A DNA stretch of 64,000 nt. It comes from JABCYV01 sp035512155 (GTDB lineage Bacteria > Acidobacteriota > Terriglobia > Terriglobales > Acidobacteriaceae). The stretch covers positions 74,042 to 138,041 of the forward strand of contig DATKEN010000123.1 of assembly GCA_035512155.1 (NCBI GenBank), written 5' to 3'. Both the position numbers and the translations under genes were made by a program. Of this stretch, positions 52,827 through 60,657 are shown piece by piece. Under the pieces are notes generated by a model. It did not search any database, was not told the origin of the DNA, and worked only from the letters and a program-made list of their open reading frames with translations. The stretch's first letter is position 1. The number at the start of each line of letters is the position of its first letter.

Positions 52827-52846
52827 GTTATTACAATTGTAATAAC
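52827..52846 (+). promoter_or_regulatory. Perfect 20-bp palindrome, operator of the AbrB/Doc module
   Basis: GTTATTACAATTGTAATAAC is its own reverse complement. It overlaps the likely -10 region and lies 14 bases before the antitoxin ATG; a GGAG site follows. AbrB/MazE-type antitoxins bind such palindromes to repress their own operon. Confidence 0.75.
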
Positions 52847-52859
52847 ACAGGAGTAGTTC

Positions 52860-53087
52860 ATGATTGAGCTCAAGGTCCGCAGGTTCGGCAATTCGCTGGG
52901 CGTGGTGTTGCCAAAGGAGGTCATCAACCGTCTGCGCACCGATGACGGCGAACGGCTGTTTCTGATTGAAGAGGCGGAGGGTGGTTACCGGCTGACGCCC
53001 TACGATCCGGCGTTCGAGAAGAAAATGAAAAAGGCCGAGGAAATTATGGGCCGCTATCGCAACACACTGCGCGCCCTGGCAAAATGA
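52860..53087 (+). CDS. AbrB/MazE-type antitoxin
   Basis: 75 residues of the swapped-hairpin AbrB fold: IELKVRRFGNSLGVVLPKEVINRL...ERLFLIEEAEGGYRLTPYD, then a helical tail (EKKMKKAEEIMGRYRNTLRALAK) that would bind the toxin. ATG 52860 with GGAG upstream. Its stop overlaps the toxin start by 4 bases (ATGA). AbrB antitoxin with Doc toxin instead of Phd is an unusual but known mix. Confidence 0.85.
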   Translation: MIELKVRRFGNSLGVVLPKEVINRLRTDDGERLFLIEEAEGGYRLTPYDPAFEKKMKKAEEIMGRYRNTLRALAK

Positions 53088-53485
53088 AAAGAAACAAGCC
53101 GGTCTGGATCGAAGAGCGCGACGCCCTCGCGATTCACGACCGGCTTTTGGCCGACCATGGCGGTCCCCCAGGATTGCGCGATGAAGGGCTTCTGCAATCC
53201 GCTTTGGCGCGCCCCCTCCAACACCACGCTTATGCCGACTCCCCGGACGTGGTCGAGATGGCTGCCCTGTATACCACTGGCCTTGTCCGGAACCATCCTT
53301 TTGTCGATGGCAACAAGCGAGCGGGATTTGTAGTCGGTATCCTGTTCCTGGAACTCAACGGCTTCAGATTCATTGCAAGCGAGGAGGACGCAACCCAGGC
53401 GGTTTTGAGCCTTGCGTCGGGCACGCTCGATGAGGCCGCATACACGGCGTGGCTGCGGGCCAACAGCAAACGGACCAGGCGGTAA
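53084..53485 (+). CDS. Doc-family toxin (Fic fold)
   Basis: 133 residues. The Doc catalytic motif HPFVDGNKR (residues 71-79) is intact; Lys-Arg at its end, not GNGR, is the feature of Doc kinases that phosphorylate EF-Tu, unlike AMPylating Fic. The N-terminal GLRDEGLLQSALARPLQ is typical of the family. Partner antitoxin upstream, overlapping. First of three toxin-antitoxin pairs in 2.4 kb. Confidence 0.88.
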   Translation: MKRNKPVWIEERDALAIHDRLLADHGGPPGLRDEGLLQSALARPLQHHAYADSPDVVEMAALYTTGLVRNHPFVDGNKRAGFVVGILFLELNGFRFIASEEDATQAVLSLASGTLDEAAYTAWLRANSKRTRR

Positions 53486-53519
53486 AACAGAGGACCGGAA
53501 AATTCGAAGCCCATGCCAA

Positions 53520-54008
53520 TCAATGTTTTCGTCCGCGCCGGCTCCGGCCGAGCATCCGTGGATCATAACGAAGCGGCTCCGGCGGATGCAGCACGATCTG
53601 CTGATACTCCGGATGCCGCGGATTGATCAGCCAGTTATGTTCATTCACGGCCAGCGCCGAAGGCACTAACAACACAGAGCTCTCTGCTCTTTTCACGAAG
53701 TCATCGCCAATCTTTGCGATGTCCGGAGGGGCGGGAGTTTCTCGCCAATGCGCCGGCAGCTCGTTGGCTTTCACCTGTTCGCGGGAGACGCTGTCAGGGA
53801 CATGCGCCGTGGCCAGAACCAGGTCGTCCGGAGGGTCGTCGGGATCAAGGTGAACAAAATATTCCAACATGGCCAGCGATTGGTGTTCGGAGGCATAAGC
53901 CAGGCGCGTTCCCAGGCTTGACCATCGCCCGCCGTATCGATACGAGCCTTCTCCGTCGAATGGTGTGCGAGCATAGGCAGCGCGCAGCACGCGAAAGACA
54001 CGGGTCAA
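53520..54008 (-). CDS. RES-domain toxin (NAD+-degrading)
   Basis: 162 residues. RES domain residues: Arg in YRYGGRWSS, Tyr/Glu of LAYASEHQSLAMLEYF, and Ser in AESSVLLVPSAL followed by NEHNWLINPRHP. RES toxins of Xre-RES modules degrade NAD+ (or phosphorylyse it) and cause growth arrest. Start overlaps the antitoxin stop by 4 bases. NAD+ is also the likely target of the TIR protein in this window. Confidence 0.88.
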   Translation of the reverse strand: MTRVFRVLRAAYARTPFDGEGSYRYGGRWSSLGTRLAYASEHQSLAMLEYFVHLDPDDPPDDLVLATAHVPDSVSREQVKANELPAHWRETPAPPDIAKIGDDFVKRAESSVLLVPSALAVNEHNWLINPRHPEYQQIVLHPPEPLRYDPRMLGRSRRGRKH

Positions 54009-54439
54009 CTAATCCCGCCGTAGGCAATGCGGCCGAGAAGGTTTTCCACCTGGCGCGCACCCAGTTCAGTGTCAATCGCGGCGATAGGCGCCAGCCCACC
54101 CAAAGCATGGTTAGCACGCTTAAGCCACCGGTTCGCACGAGCCTCGTCCCCCAGGCTCTCGCGAGCCAACGCCAGCACTCGCGCCATTCGATACAAGCGG
54201 TCCGATTCAAACCGGGCAAGTCGGCCGCGCCGGCGCCGTTGCAGACTGCGAGTGGAGAGATCCAGGGCGTGGGCCAACTCTTTCAGGGTCAAGCCCGAGG
54301 CTTGCATGAGTTCTTCCAGCACAGCGTGGGGAAACCCTTCCCGAATCGCCTCTCGCATATCGCGGTCGCTCGCGAGAGCCCGCCCCAAGGCGCGCTCCCC
54401 GCCCAGTTCTCGTAATACCGCACGAAATTCATTCGCCAT
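54005..54439 (-). CDS. Xre/ParS-family antitoxin of the RES toxin
   Basis: 144 residues. Central HTH (TLKELAHALDLSTRSLQRRRRG) and a C-terminal MbcA/ParS domain (LYRMARVLALARESLGDEARANRWLKRANHALGG), typical partner of RES toxins. Its promoter (54449-54477) has TTGCTC and TACAAT spaced 17 bases; a GCC-AAAT-GGC palindrome in the spacer is a candidate operator. Confidence 0.87.
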   Translation of the reverse strand: MANEFRAVLRELGGERALGRALASDRDMREAIREGFPHAVLEELMQASGLTLKELAHALDLSTRSLQRRRRGRLARFESDRLYRMARVLALARESLGDEARANRWLKRANHALGGLAPIAAIDTELGARQVENLLGRIAYGGIS

Positions 54440-54448
54440 TTGTCTTCA

Positions 54449-54477
54449 ATTGTAGCGCCAAATGGCACGGAGAGCAA
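54449..54477 (-). promoter_or_regulatory. Promoter of the Xre/RES operon
   Basis: Minus strand -35 TTGCTC (54477-54472), 17-base spacer, -10 TACAAT (54454-54449), ATG 10 bases further at 54439. The spacer holds GCC-AAAT-GGC, and CAAATGGCG recurs at the start codon, suggesting Xre binding over the promoter. Confidence 0.55.
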
Positions 54478-54541
54478 GGATTATTGAGAGAAAGCCTGTG
54501 ACCTCTTTCCTGCGTCCGGCTCGAAATGCCGCCGTAAAGGC

Positions 54542-54979
54542 CTACTTCTCATGCCGCGGCAATGAGTAAAGCAGTAGCTTGCTGACTTTCGCAAACTCCG
54601 GATCGGCGGTGACGAGCCAGGCGTTGCGCTCGATCGCCAATTCGGCGGCGAATGCGTCGGCATAGCCCAGAGCGTGTTTTTCCTTCAGCGCACCAGCGCG
54701 GGAGGCTCGCTCCCGATCCACCGCAACGACAGCGATCGGCATCTCCTGCAACTTCGCCTCGGCTTCCCACGCCCTCGCCTCGCCGTGCCGTCGCCACGCG
54801 ATGTAGAAGACTTCACCCCAATTTACGGCGGACATCAACAAGGGCAGATCTTGTCCCAAGGCCTCGCCCAGCAATCGCTGCACTTTTTCCGCAACAATCG
54901 GCCGCCCCTCAAATAGGCCGATCAGAGCGTTGGCGTCGAGCACGTAGCGGCGTGCGCTACCGCGAGCGCGCGGGGACAT
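54542..54979 (-). CDS. PIN-domain toxin (VapC-like)
   Basis: 145 residues from ATG 54979. PIN residues: D in YVLDANALIGLFEGRP, E in SAVNWGEVFYIAWRR, D in GYADAFAAELA and the late D of LVTADPEFAK. ATG overlaps the antitoxin stop by one base (TAATG), giving strict translational coupling. VapC toxins cut specific tRNAs or rRNA; target unknown here. Second PIN toxin in this window, of the shorter classical form. Confidence 0.87.
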   Translation of the reverse strand: MSPRARGSARRYVLDANALIGLFEGRPIVAEKVQRLLGEALGQDLPLLMSAVNWGEVFYIAWRRHGEARAWEAEAKLQEMPIAVVAVDRERASRAGALKEKHALGYADAFAAELAIERNAWLVTADPEFAKVSKLLLYSLPRHEK

Positions 54980-55230
54980 TACTTCTCTCTCCTGCGCTCG
55001 CGTTCTCGCTCCAGGAATGACTCTTCGAACATAGAAGGTTCGCCTGGTTTCGGCTTCAGAAATCCCCTGATCTCGTTCAGCCGGCACTTAGTGATCGGAG
55101 TAAGTACCAGCTTGCCCCGCTCTTCGCTCCAGGTTGCTGGGGTGCCCTTTGCAAGCCCCAAGCGCTCACGAAGTTCGGCTGGAATGACAACCTGGCCCTT
55201 GGAACTGACCGTCGTACGATATGCTCGCAT
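54979..55230 (-). CDS. AbrB-family antitoxin (VapB-like)
   Basis: 83 residues. Swapped-hairpin AbrB N-terminus (TVSSKGQVVIPAELRERLGLAKGT) is diagnostic; the C-terminal part (EPSMFEESFLERERERRREK) is charged and would neutralise VapC. ATG 55230. An inverted repeat of GTCTTACATT lies 17-47 bases upstream. Confidence 0.87.
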   Translation of the reverse strand: MRAYRTTVSSKGQVVIPAELRERLGLAKGTPATWSEERGKLVLTPITKCRLNEIRGFLKPKPGEPSMFEESFLERERERRREK

Positions 55231-55246
55231 TGACGTATCTTACCAT

Positions 55247-55277
55247 AATGTAAGACGAGTGGACACCGTCTTACATT
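55247..55277 (-). promoter_or_regulatory. Inverted repeat, operator of the AbrB/PIN module
   Basis: AATGTAAGAC (55247-55256) and GTCTTACATT (55268-55277) are perfect 10-bp arms with an 11-base spacer; a third half-site CTTAC lies at 55240-55244, forming CTTAC-N6-GTAAG with the first arm. Lies upstream of the antitoxin ATG (55230), consistent with cooperative autorepression by an AbrB-type dimer. Confidence 0.72.
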
Positions 55278-55397
55278 GTTAGGTCGCCAAAACGACTCTC
55301 GACCTGCGAACCTCTTTGCGTCTAGAATGGTCCGAGCATCATCAAAGGTGCATACAGGCTCTATCTGCCGAAGGGCGGAGGGGCACTGGAGGACATC

Positions 55398-56288
55398 GTG
55401 AGTCACGCTCCTATTGGCGAACCTCGCCAAAAGATCACCGTCGCGTCTCTTCGAGAAAAGAAACTTCACCACGAGCCTATCACTTGTCTGACGGCGTACG
55501 ACTATGCCAGCGCGCGCCTGGTCGACGAAGCTGCAATCGACGTCGTTCTGGTGGGCGACTCGCTGGCCCAGACCATGCTGGGCTACGAGAACACTCTCTC
55601 CATCACCGTGGAAGAAATGCTGCATCATGCACGTGCCGTCAGGCGCGGGGTGAAAAATGCCCTCCTGGTCGTGGACATGCCCTATGGCTCCTATCACGTG
55701 GGCGCGGATGACGCCGTACGCAATGCGGCAACATTCGTGAAAGAAGCTGGAGTCGAAGTGGTGAAGATTGAAGGCGGCGAGAAGCGGGCCGACCTGATCC
55801 GCCGCATCATCGATGCCGAAATTCCCGTGGCTGGCCACATCGGGCTGACGCCTCAATCGGTAAACGTAATGAGCGGCTACAAGGTGCAGGGCAAATCGCT
55901 GACCGCAATCGAACAACTCATGCGCGATGCGGTGGCGCTCGATCGGGCTGGCGTAGCTTTCATTGTTCTGGAAGGCATCCCGCGCGAAGTAGCGGCCATG
56001 ATTACGGCGGAAGTCGAAACTCCCACAATCGGCATCGGCGCCGGACCTGACTGCGATGGACAAGTGCTCGTGTTCCACGACATTCTGAACCTGGCCTTTG
56101 CTCCACCTGCCAAGTTCGTGCGGCGCTATGGCGATGCCGGCGCGCTCATCACCCATGCGACGCAGCAGTTCCGCGCAGATGTGATCTCGCATCAGTATCC
56201 GTCAGATAGCGAGTCTTACCATCTTCCGAAAGAAACGCGTGCCGCCCTGGAAACGGTGCTGGATCGCAAGCGGGCAATGCGGCGTTGA
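55398..56288 (+). CDS. panB: 3-methyl-2-oxobutanoate hydroxymethyltransferase
   Basis: 296 residues from GTG 55398 with a GGAGGA Shine-Dalgarno 5 bases upstream. First step of pantothenate synthesis: makes ketopantoate from ketoisovalerate and methylene-tetrahydrofolate. Blocks: CLTAYDYASARLVDEA, VVLVGDSLAQTMLGYENTLSI (Mg Asp), VVDMPYGSYHVG, VKIEGG, GHIGLTPQSVNVMSGYKVQGK, TIGIGAGPDCDGQVLVFHD. Followed by panC. Confidence 0.96.
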   Translation: MSHAPIGEPRQKITVASLREKKLHHEPITCLTAYDYASARLVDEAAIDVVLVGDSLAQTMLGYENTLSITVEEMLHHARAVRRGVKNALLVVDMPYGSYHVGADDAVRNAATFVKEAGVEVVKIEGGEKRADLIRRIIDAEIPVAGHIGLTPQSVNVMSGYKVQGKSLTAIEQLMRDAVALDRAGVAFIVLEGIPREVAAMITAEVETPTIGIGAGPDCDGQVLVFHDILNLAFAPPAKFVRRYGDAGALITHATQQFRADVISHQYPSDSESYHLPKETRAALETVLDRKRAMRR

Positions 56289-56359
56289 GAGGTCAAAGCG
56301 GCTAGGCTGAGCCCAGCGCCAAGGTTCAGCCAGGGCCGTCTTACGCATTCCTTTTCTTG

Positions 56360-57205
56360 ATGAACGTCACTCACACGATCCATGAAATGCGGTCGGCTTC
56401 TCGCGCGGCCCGCGTCGCCGGTGGATGCCTAGGCCTCGTACCCACCATGGGTGCCCTTCACGAAGGTCATCTCTCGCTGGTGCGCGCAGCCAAGGAGCAA
56501 TGCGACGCTGTGGCCGTCTCGATCTTCGTAAATCCTCTCCAGTTTGGACCAAAGGAGGATTTTGCTAAATATCCGCGCACCTTCGAGCGCGATTGCGAAC
56601 TGCTGGAAAAAGAAGCTGTGGATTTTCTCTTCGCGCCTGCCGCGGAAGAAATGTTTCCCCATAGAGCGGTCACTTACGTCACGGTGGAGGGTCTTAGCGA
56701 AAGGCTTTGCGGCCGCTCTCGCCCTGGACACTTTCGTGGAGTAACTACGGTGGTTTCGAAACTCTTCCACATCGTAGAACCGGATGCTGCCTTCTTCGGA
56801 CAGAAAGACGCCGCCCAGGCTGCGATCATCCGTCGCATGGTTCGCGATCTCAACTTCCCTGTTGAAATCGTGGTCGGCCCTATCGTGCGCGAGCCGGATG
56901 GCTTGGCCATGAGTTCACGTAACGCATATCTCGACCCACAACAACGCAAGGCGGCGCTAGTGTTATTTCGGGCCCTTGCCGAAGTGCGGAACCGGTTCGA
57001 CCAGGGGGAGCGCAACGCCGGCAAGTTGATTGCGGCGGGGAAGCAGGAGTTTACGAAGGAAGCCGCCGTCCGCCTGGACTATTTGGAAATTGTGGATCCG
57101 GAGACGCTGGAACCGCGGTTGAGTGTTTCGGATAGGTCGCTAATAGCCGTGGCGGGGTTCGTCGGTTCAACCCGCCTGATCGACAATATTTTGCTTCCAC
57201 AGTAA
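56360..57205 (+). CDS. panC: Pantothenate synthetase
   Basis: 281 residues from ATG 56360; the codon before is a TTG. Joins pantoate and beta-alanine using ATP. Blocks: LVPTMGALHEGHLSLVRAAK (HIGH-like), VSIFVNPLQFGPKEDFAKYPRTFE, RPGHFRGVTTVVSKLF, FGQKDAAQAAIIRRM and GLAMSSRNAYL (KMSKS-like). 71 bases after panB, same strand: an operon that supplies coenzyme A precursors, with panE 34 kb away. Confidence 0.96.
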   Translation: MNVTHTIHEMRSASRAARVAGGCLGLVPTMGALHEGHLSLVRAAKEQCDAVAVSIFVNPLQFGPKEDFAKYPRTFERDCELLEKEAVDFLFAPAAEEMFPHRAVTYVTVEGLSERLCGRSRPGHFRGVTTVVSKLFHIVEPDAAFFGQKDAAQAAIIRRMVRDLNFPVEIVVGPIVREPDGLAMSSRNAYLDPQQRKAALVLFRALAEVRNRFDQGERNAGKLIAAGKQEFTKEAAVRLDYLEIVDPETLEPRLSVSDRSLIAVAGFVGSTRLIDNILLPQ

Positions 57206-57220
57206 CTCTCTCCAGAGTCC

Positions 57221-57847
57221 TCAAACACGAGAAATGAACTCGTTTCCTGCAATCAAGAACCGCAGCGGACGCTTGGCGGCCTTCGTAATCCCGATCCGGA
57301 CCGTGTTCCGAACTCGCGGAGACGGGTAGCTATCAGCTGTAATGAACAGATCTGAGTCAGCACCGGTCAGATCTTTGGCGTTGTCTCGCATTCTCGTGAT
57401 CCCAAACGCCTCAGCCAAGCGGCCCGGCCCACTGGTGAGTTTTCGCAGATCGCGAGTGTTGCTTGGTCTCCCGTCGAGAAAGATCCCCCTCGCCCGCGCC
57501 ATTTCCTTGATCCCAAGTAACGGTTCCAGCGCGCGGAAGAGCACGCCACCGGCCTCTCCATCAGGCAAACAAGAGACGTTAAAGCAATAGTGGTTGCCGT
57601 AAATAAAATACACATAGGAATGCCCGGGAGGACCGAACAGTACGGCGTTGCGCAGTGTACGTCCGGCAGCGGAATGCGCGGCTGGATCATTCAATCCCAG
57701 GTAGGCTTCGACCTCGACGATCCTCCCGGCTAGAAGTTTCTTGCCTTCTCGCCGTACCAGCACTTTGCCCAGCAGCTCACGGCTTACGATTCGTGGATCG
57801 CGAGCATAAAAGTCGCGTGGCAGCGGAGTTCGGAGCTTGTCTTCCAT
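57221..57847 (-). CDS. 3-methyladenine DNA glycosylase (MPG/AAG family)
   Basis: 208 residues if started at ATG 57847; ATGs at 57853 and 57871 and a long frame to 57988 are alternatives without a clear Shine-Dalgarno. It excises alkylated purines in base-excision repair. Blocks: FYARDPRIVSRELLGKVLVRR, RIVEVEAYLGLNDPAAHS (catalytic Glu), LFGPPGHSYVYFIYGNHYCFNV and SGPGRLAEAFGI. Convergent with panC. Confidence 0.9.
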   Translation of the reverse strand: MEDKLRTPLPRDFYARDPRIVSRELLGKVLVRREGKKLLAGRIVEVEAYLGLNDPAAHSAAGRTLRNAVLFGPPGHSYVYFIYGNHYCFNVSCLPDGEAGGVLFRALEPLLGIKEMARARGIFLDGRPSNTRDLRKLTSGPGRLAEAFGITRMRDNAKDLTGADSDLFITADSYPSPRVRNTVRIGITKAAKRPLRFLIAGNEFISRV

Positions 57848-58016
57848 CGTCATGAATCTTGTCGTACCCATCGTTTGAAACACAACAAATCCCAGCGAAG
57901 ACCTGATGGTGCACTGTACTTTCGGAACGGGGTCCAGCTCTGAAGTCCCTGCTATTCTAAGCCGCAAAACGCCACTCAAAGTTGTCACGACGAATCAATC
58001 TTAAAAAGGAGTATTT

Positions 58017-58583
58017 ATGCTTGGGAGACCGCTGAAGATCGCTTCAATTCTATTGCTGCTGGGGATGTTTGCTGGGGCGGAAACCATTCCGGCTGGCACT
58101 CACTTCACCGTTCGTACGGACTCGCAGATCAGTTCCGGAACCGCGAAGACAGGCGAAAGCTTTAACGCCAACTTGGCCAATGACCTGATCGTCAATGGCA
58201 AAGTCCTGGCGAAGGCAGGCGCACCGGCAAGGGGCAAGGTGACCTACGCCAAATCCAGCGGCCGTTTGCATGATCCGGGGGAGCTGACACTGCGGCTCAC
58301 TTCGGTAGAGATCAATGGCAAGATGATCCCAATCTCAACCAGCGGCTTCCATGCCAAGGGCAAGAGCCACACCAAAAGTAACGTTACCAAGATCGGCGGC
58401 GGCGCGGCGGCCGGTGCGCTAATTGGCGCTCTCGCCGGAGGCGGCAAGGGTGCCGCGATCGGGGCCGGCGTGGGTGCAGGCGCCGGCACAGGTGTGGCAG
58501 CTGCCACGGGCAAAGAAGAGGCCGTAGTACACGCCGAGACCGCTTTGACGTTTGCGACGACGACAGCAGTCAAGGTAAAGTAG
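58017..58583 (+). CDS. Secreted glycine-zipper protein
   Basis: 188 residues with a signal peptide (LKIASILLLLGMFAGAETI) and a C-terminal glycine-zipper (GGGAAAGALIGALAGGGKGAAIGAGVGAGAG), which forms membrane-embedded helices. The middle part (LPAGTHFTVRTD... KAGAPARGKVTYAKSSGR) has a beta-sheet pattern. AAAGGAG precedes the ATG. Such proteins are outer-membrane or stress-related lipoproteins, but this one lacks a lipobox; role unknown. Confidence 0.8.
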   Translation: MLGRPLKIASILLLLGMFAGAETIPAGTHFTVRTDSQISSGTAKTGESFNANLANDLIVNGKVLAKAGAPARGKVTYAKSSGRLHDPGELTLRLTSVEINGKMIPISTSGFHAKGKSHTKSNVTKIGGGAAAGALIGALAGGGKGAAIGAGVGAGAGTGVAAATGKEEAVVHAETALTFATTTAVKVK

Positions 58584-58643
58584 TCAAACCTATGGGTGGC
58601 GGGTTGGCGACCCGCCACGCACGGCTCGCGGGCCCCAGCGTAC

Positions 58644-59132
58644 CTACGCCGCACCCTTCTGAGCTTGTTTTAGGTACGCCAGCACCTCTTCCGCATGCCC
58701 TTCCGGCTTCACTTTTTGGAAGATGTGCTTGATCTTTCCGTCCGGCCCGATGATAAACGTCGTTCGCGCCACACCCATCACTTTCTTCCCATACATGTTC
58801 TTTTCCTGGATCACGCCAAAGGCATTGCCCACTTTCTTGTCAGCGTCGCCCAGCAGAGTAAACGGCAGGCTGTACTTCTCCTCGAACTTTTTCTGCGCCT
58901 TGGGCTGGTCCGGCGAGATGCCCAGGATTACCGCGCCGCTATTCTGAATCTTCCGGTAGGAGTCGCGGAACTCACAGGCTTCAACGGTGCAGCCCGGGGT
59001 ATCCGCCCGAGGATAGAAATAGAGAACAACGTACTTGCCACGAAAGTCCTTCAGCGAAATCTCTTTACCATTCTGATCAGGCAAAGTGAACTCGGGGGCT
59101 TTATCATTGATATTAACGTTAAGAGAATCCAT
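58644..59132 (-). CDS. bcp: Peroxiredoxin of the BCP/PrxQ type
   Basis: 162 residues from ATG 59132 with AGGAG 8-9 bases upstream. Thiol peroxidase that reduces peroxides. Catalytic block PRADTPGCTVEACEFRD (peroxidatic Cys in PGCT, resolving Cys five residues later), LPDQNGKEISLKDFRGKYVVLYFYP and GVARTTFIIGPDGKI intact. The start codon overlaps that of the divergent gene. Confidence 0.94.
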   Translation of the reverse strand: MDSLNVNINDKAPEFTLPDQNGKEISLKDFRGKYVVLYFYPRADTPGCTVEACEFRDSYRKIQNSGAVILGISPDQPKAQKKFEEKYSLPFTLLGDADKKVGNAFGVIQEKNMYGKKVMGVARTTFIIGPDGKIKHIFQKVKPEGHAEEVLAYLKQAQKGAA

Positions 59133-60480
59133 GGTCATGTCTCCTGTCAGCTCTACGTTATATCGCACTGCCTGGTGGGTAGTCATCCTGGCTGGCTTGT
59201 CTTTAATTCCATTTCAAATTCTGCCTGGTCAGCTCGCCCGTCGTGAAGCCGCGCCCCGCGGACCCCGCGCTCTGGGACTACTCGAATTGGCTGCGAATGG
59301 CAAGGCCCACCTTATCCCGGTCGTAATTATGGACGAGGGCAGGTTCTACGATGCCAGCGCCTATAAGGCTTCGCCCGTGCCCATGGCGCTGGAGTGGGGC
59401 ACAGTCTATGAGGCAGTGCGAACGGGCGTCTCCGAAGGATTGTTCACGGTAACCGCTGTTTTCCGCGGGAAAAACACGTGGATCGGCGACGGCAAATGGC
59501 AGTCCGCATCCGAGATTGCCGCCGCGGTAGCCAAGAAACCGGCAGCAGCCTCAAAGCCGCTCGAGGATAAGGACACTCCTCCGGTGTTGCGGCGGTCAAA
59601 TTCAGAGAAACCGAAGTCTCCAGAACCACCGTCACCTCAGACGACGCCGCAATCTACATCCACTGCGACTCCTCCACCGGCTTCGGCCCCTACTCCGCCA
59701 GCATCCTCGGCTCCCGCACCCACGGCTTCCACCCCAACCACCACCGATCCGTTTGAAAATGACCCCAACCGGCCAATGCTACGTCGCGGAAAACCGGCTC
59801 CAAGGGCGGTCGAACAAGACTTCAGCACATCGCCCGCCAAGACGCCGCCTCCCGCTCTCACCGGATCGGTCCAGCTCATTCCCGCAATCTCGGACGCCGC
59901 GGGCCCTGATCCGCGTCCCTATGCCTACAGCCTCAAACCGGAAGAGGAGGAGAAATTCCGTGCTCGGATGCTGGTGTTAGCGGCGGACGAAGTCCGTACT
60001 CGATCCCGGCAGGTGGCGGCTGAGACTGTCGGAGCCACGGGATCAGCCGGGAGTTCTTCCCGCCCGGGCAAGGCGCTCGCTGGCAAAGGTCCGCAGCCCT
60101 CCTTCGAGAATGTGCAACTGCGAGTATTCGATCTTTCCAACAGCAACGAGCCCGTCCTGGTTCTGACGACGCAAGCCCGCATGCCGGAAGTCGCGAAGGC
60201 AGCCAGGTCCGATCTTCAGTATTACGTCACTGTAGTAGCTCGGAACGATCTGTATGGCGAGCTTTACAAAGCTTTTTCCAACGTGACCGATAGCCAGCAC
60301 TTGGACGTCTCGCCGCGATTTGATCTGATCGATGCCGTGGATGTTGACGGTGATGGACGCGGCGAGCTGCTGTTTCGTCAAAACTCGGACGCCGGCACCG
60401 CCTTCGTTGTGTATCGCGTCATAGGAGATCGGTTGTGGCCACTATTTCAGGGGACGCCCGGACCGGGAACGATTAACTGA
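59131..60480 (+). CDS. Exported protein with proline-rich linker, unknown
   Basis: 449 residues from ATG 59131 (or 59137). A hydrophobic N-terminus (TLYRTAWWVVILAGLSLIPFQILPG) anchors it. Two folded parts are joined by a long Pro/Thr/Ser-rich linker (about residues 150-225). The C-terminal part has DVDGDGRGELLFRQN, an FG-GAP-like calcium motif, and beta-strand pattern. No enzyme motif. Start overlaps the divergent bcp start at a CCATGG. Confidence 0.72.
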   Translation: MVMSPVSSTLYRTAWWVVILAGLSLIPFQILPGQLARREAAPRGPRALGLLELAANGKAHLIPVVIMDEGRFYDASAYKASPVPMALEWGTVYEAVRTGVSEGLFTVTAVFRGKNTWIGDGKWQSASEIAAAVAKKPAAASKPLEDKDTPPVLRRSNSEKPKSPEPPSPQTTPQSTSTATPPPASAPTPPASSAPAPTASTPTTTDPFENDPNRPMLRRGKPAPRAVEQDFSTSPAKTPPPALTGSVQLIPAISDAAGPDPRPYAYSLKPEEEEKFRARMLVLAADEVRTRSRQVAAETVGATGSAGSSSRPGKALAGKGPQPSFENVQLRVFDLSNSNEPVLVLTTQARMPEVAKAARSDLQYYVTVVARNDLYGELYKAFSNVTDSQHLDVSPRFDLIDAVDVDGDGRGELLFRQNSDAGTAFVVYRVIGDRLWPLFQGTPGPGTIN

Positions 60481-60550
60481 AGGAGCTTTGATGGTCCGCG
60501 ATAGCGCGTTCGGACCCGAGCAGGCTGCAGAAAACTCTGGTTTTGGGTGG

Positions 60551-60571
60551 CGCAGCGCTTTTAGCGCTGCG
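60551..60571. terminator. Hairpin between convergent genes
   Basis: CGCAGCGC-TTTTA-GCGCTGCG, a perfect 8-bp stem. A second hairpin CACGGC-TTTA-GCCGTG is at 60591-60606. They lie between the convergent 59131-60480 and 60658-61290 genes, so may end both transcripts, but lack clear T-runs. Confidence 0.5.
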
Positions 60572-60590
60572 ATAACTGCTCTCCAATGAG

Positions 60591-60606
60591 CACGGCTTTA
60601 GCCGTG
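60591..60606. repeat. Second hairpin of the same spacer
   Basis: CACGGC-TTTA-GCCGTG, 6-bp arms, 20 bases after the first hairpin. Both use a TTTA-type loop, as if copies of one palindrome family. Confidence 0.5.
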
Positions 60607-60657
60607 GGGGTATCTAACCCCGACTCTTTCCCGCTGCCAGCTGATCATGCTCAATCG

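Noticed and set aside
55077..56192. 371-codon minus-strand frame opposite panB
   Set aside because: panB is certain from its motifs and GTG/Shine-Dalgarno; the reverse frame shows no protein pattern.
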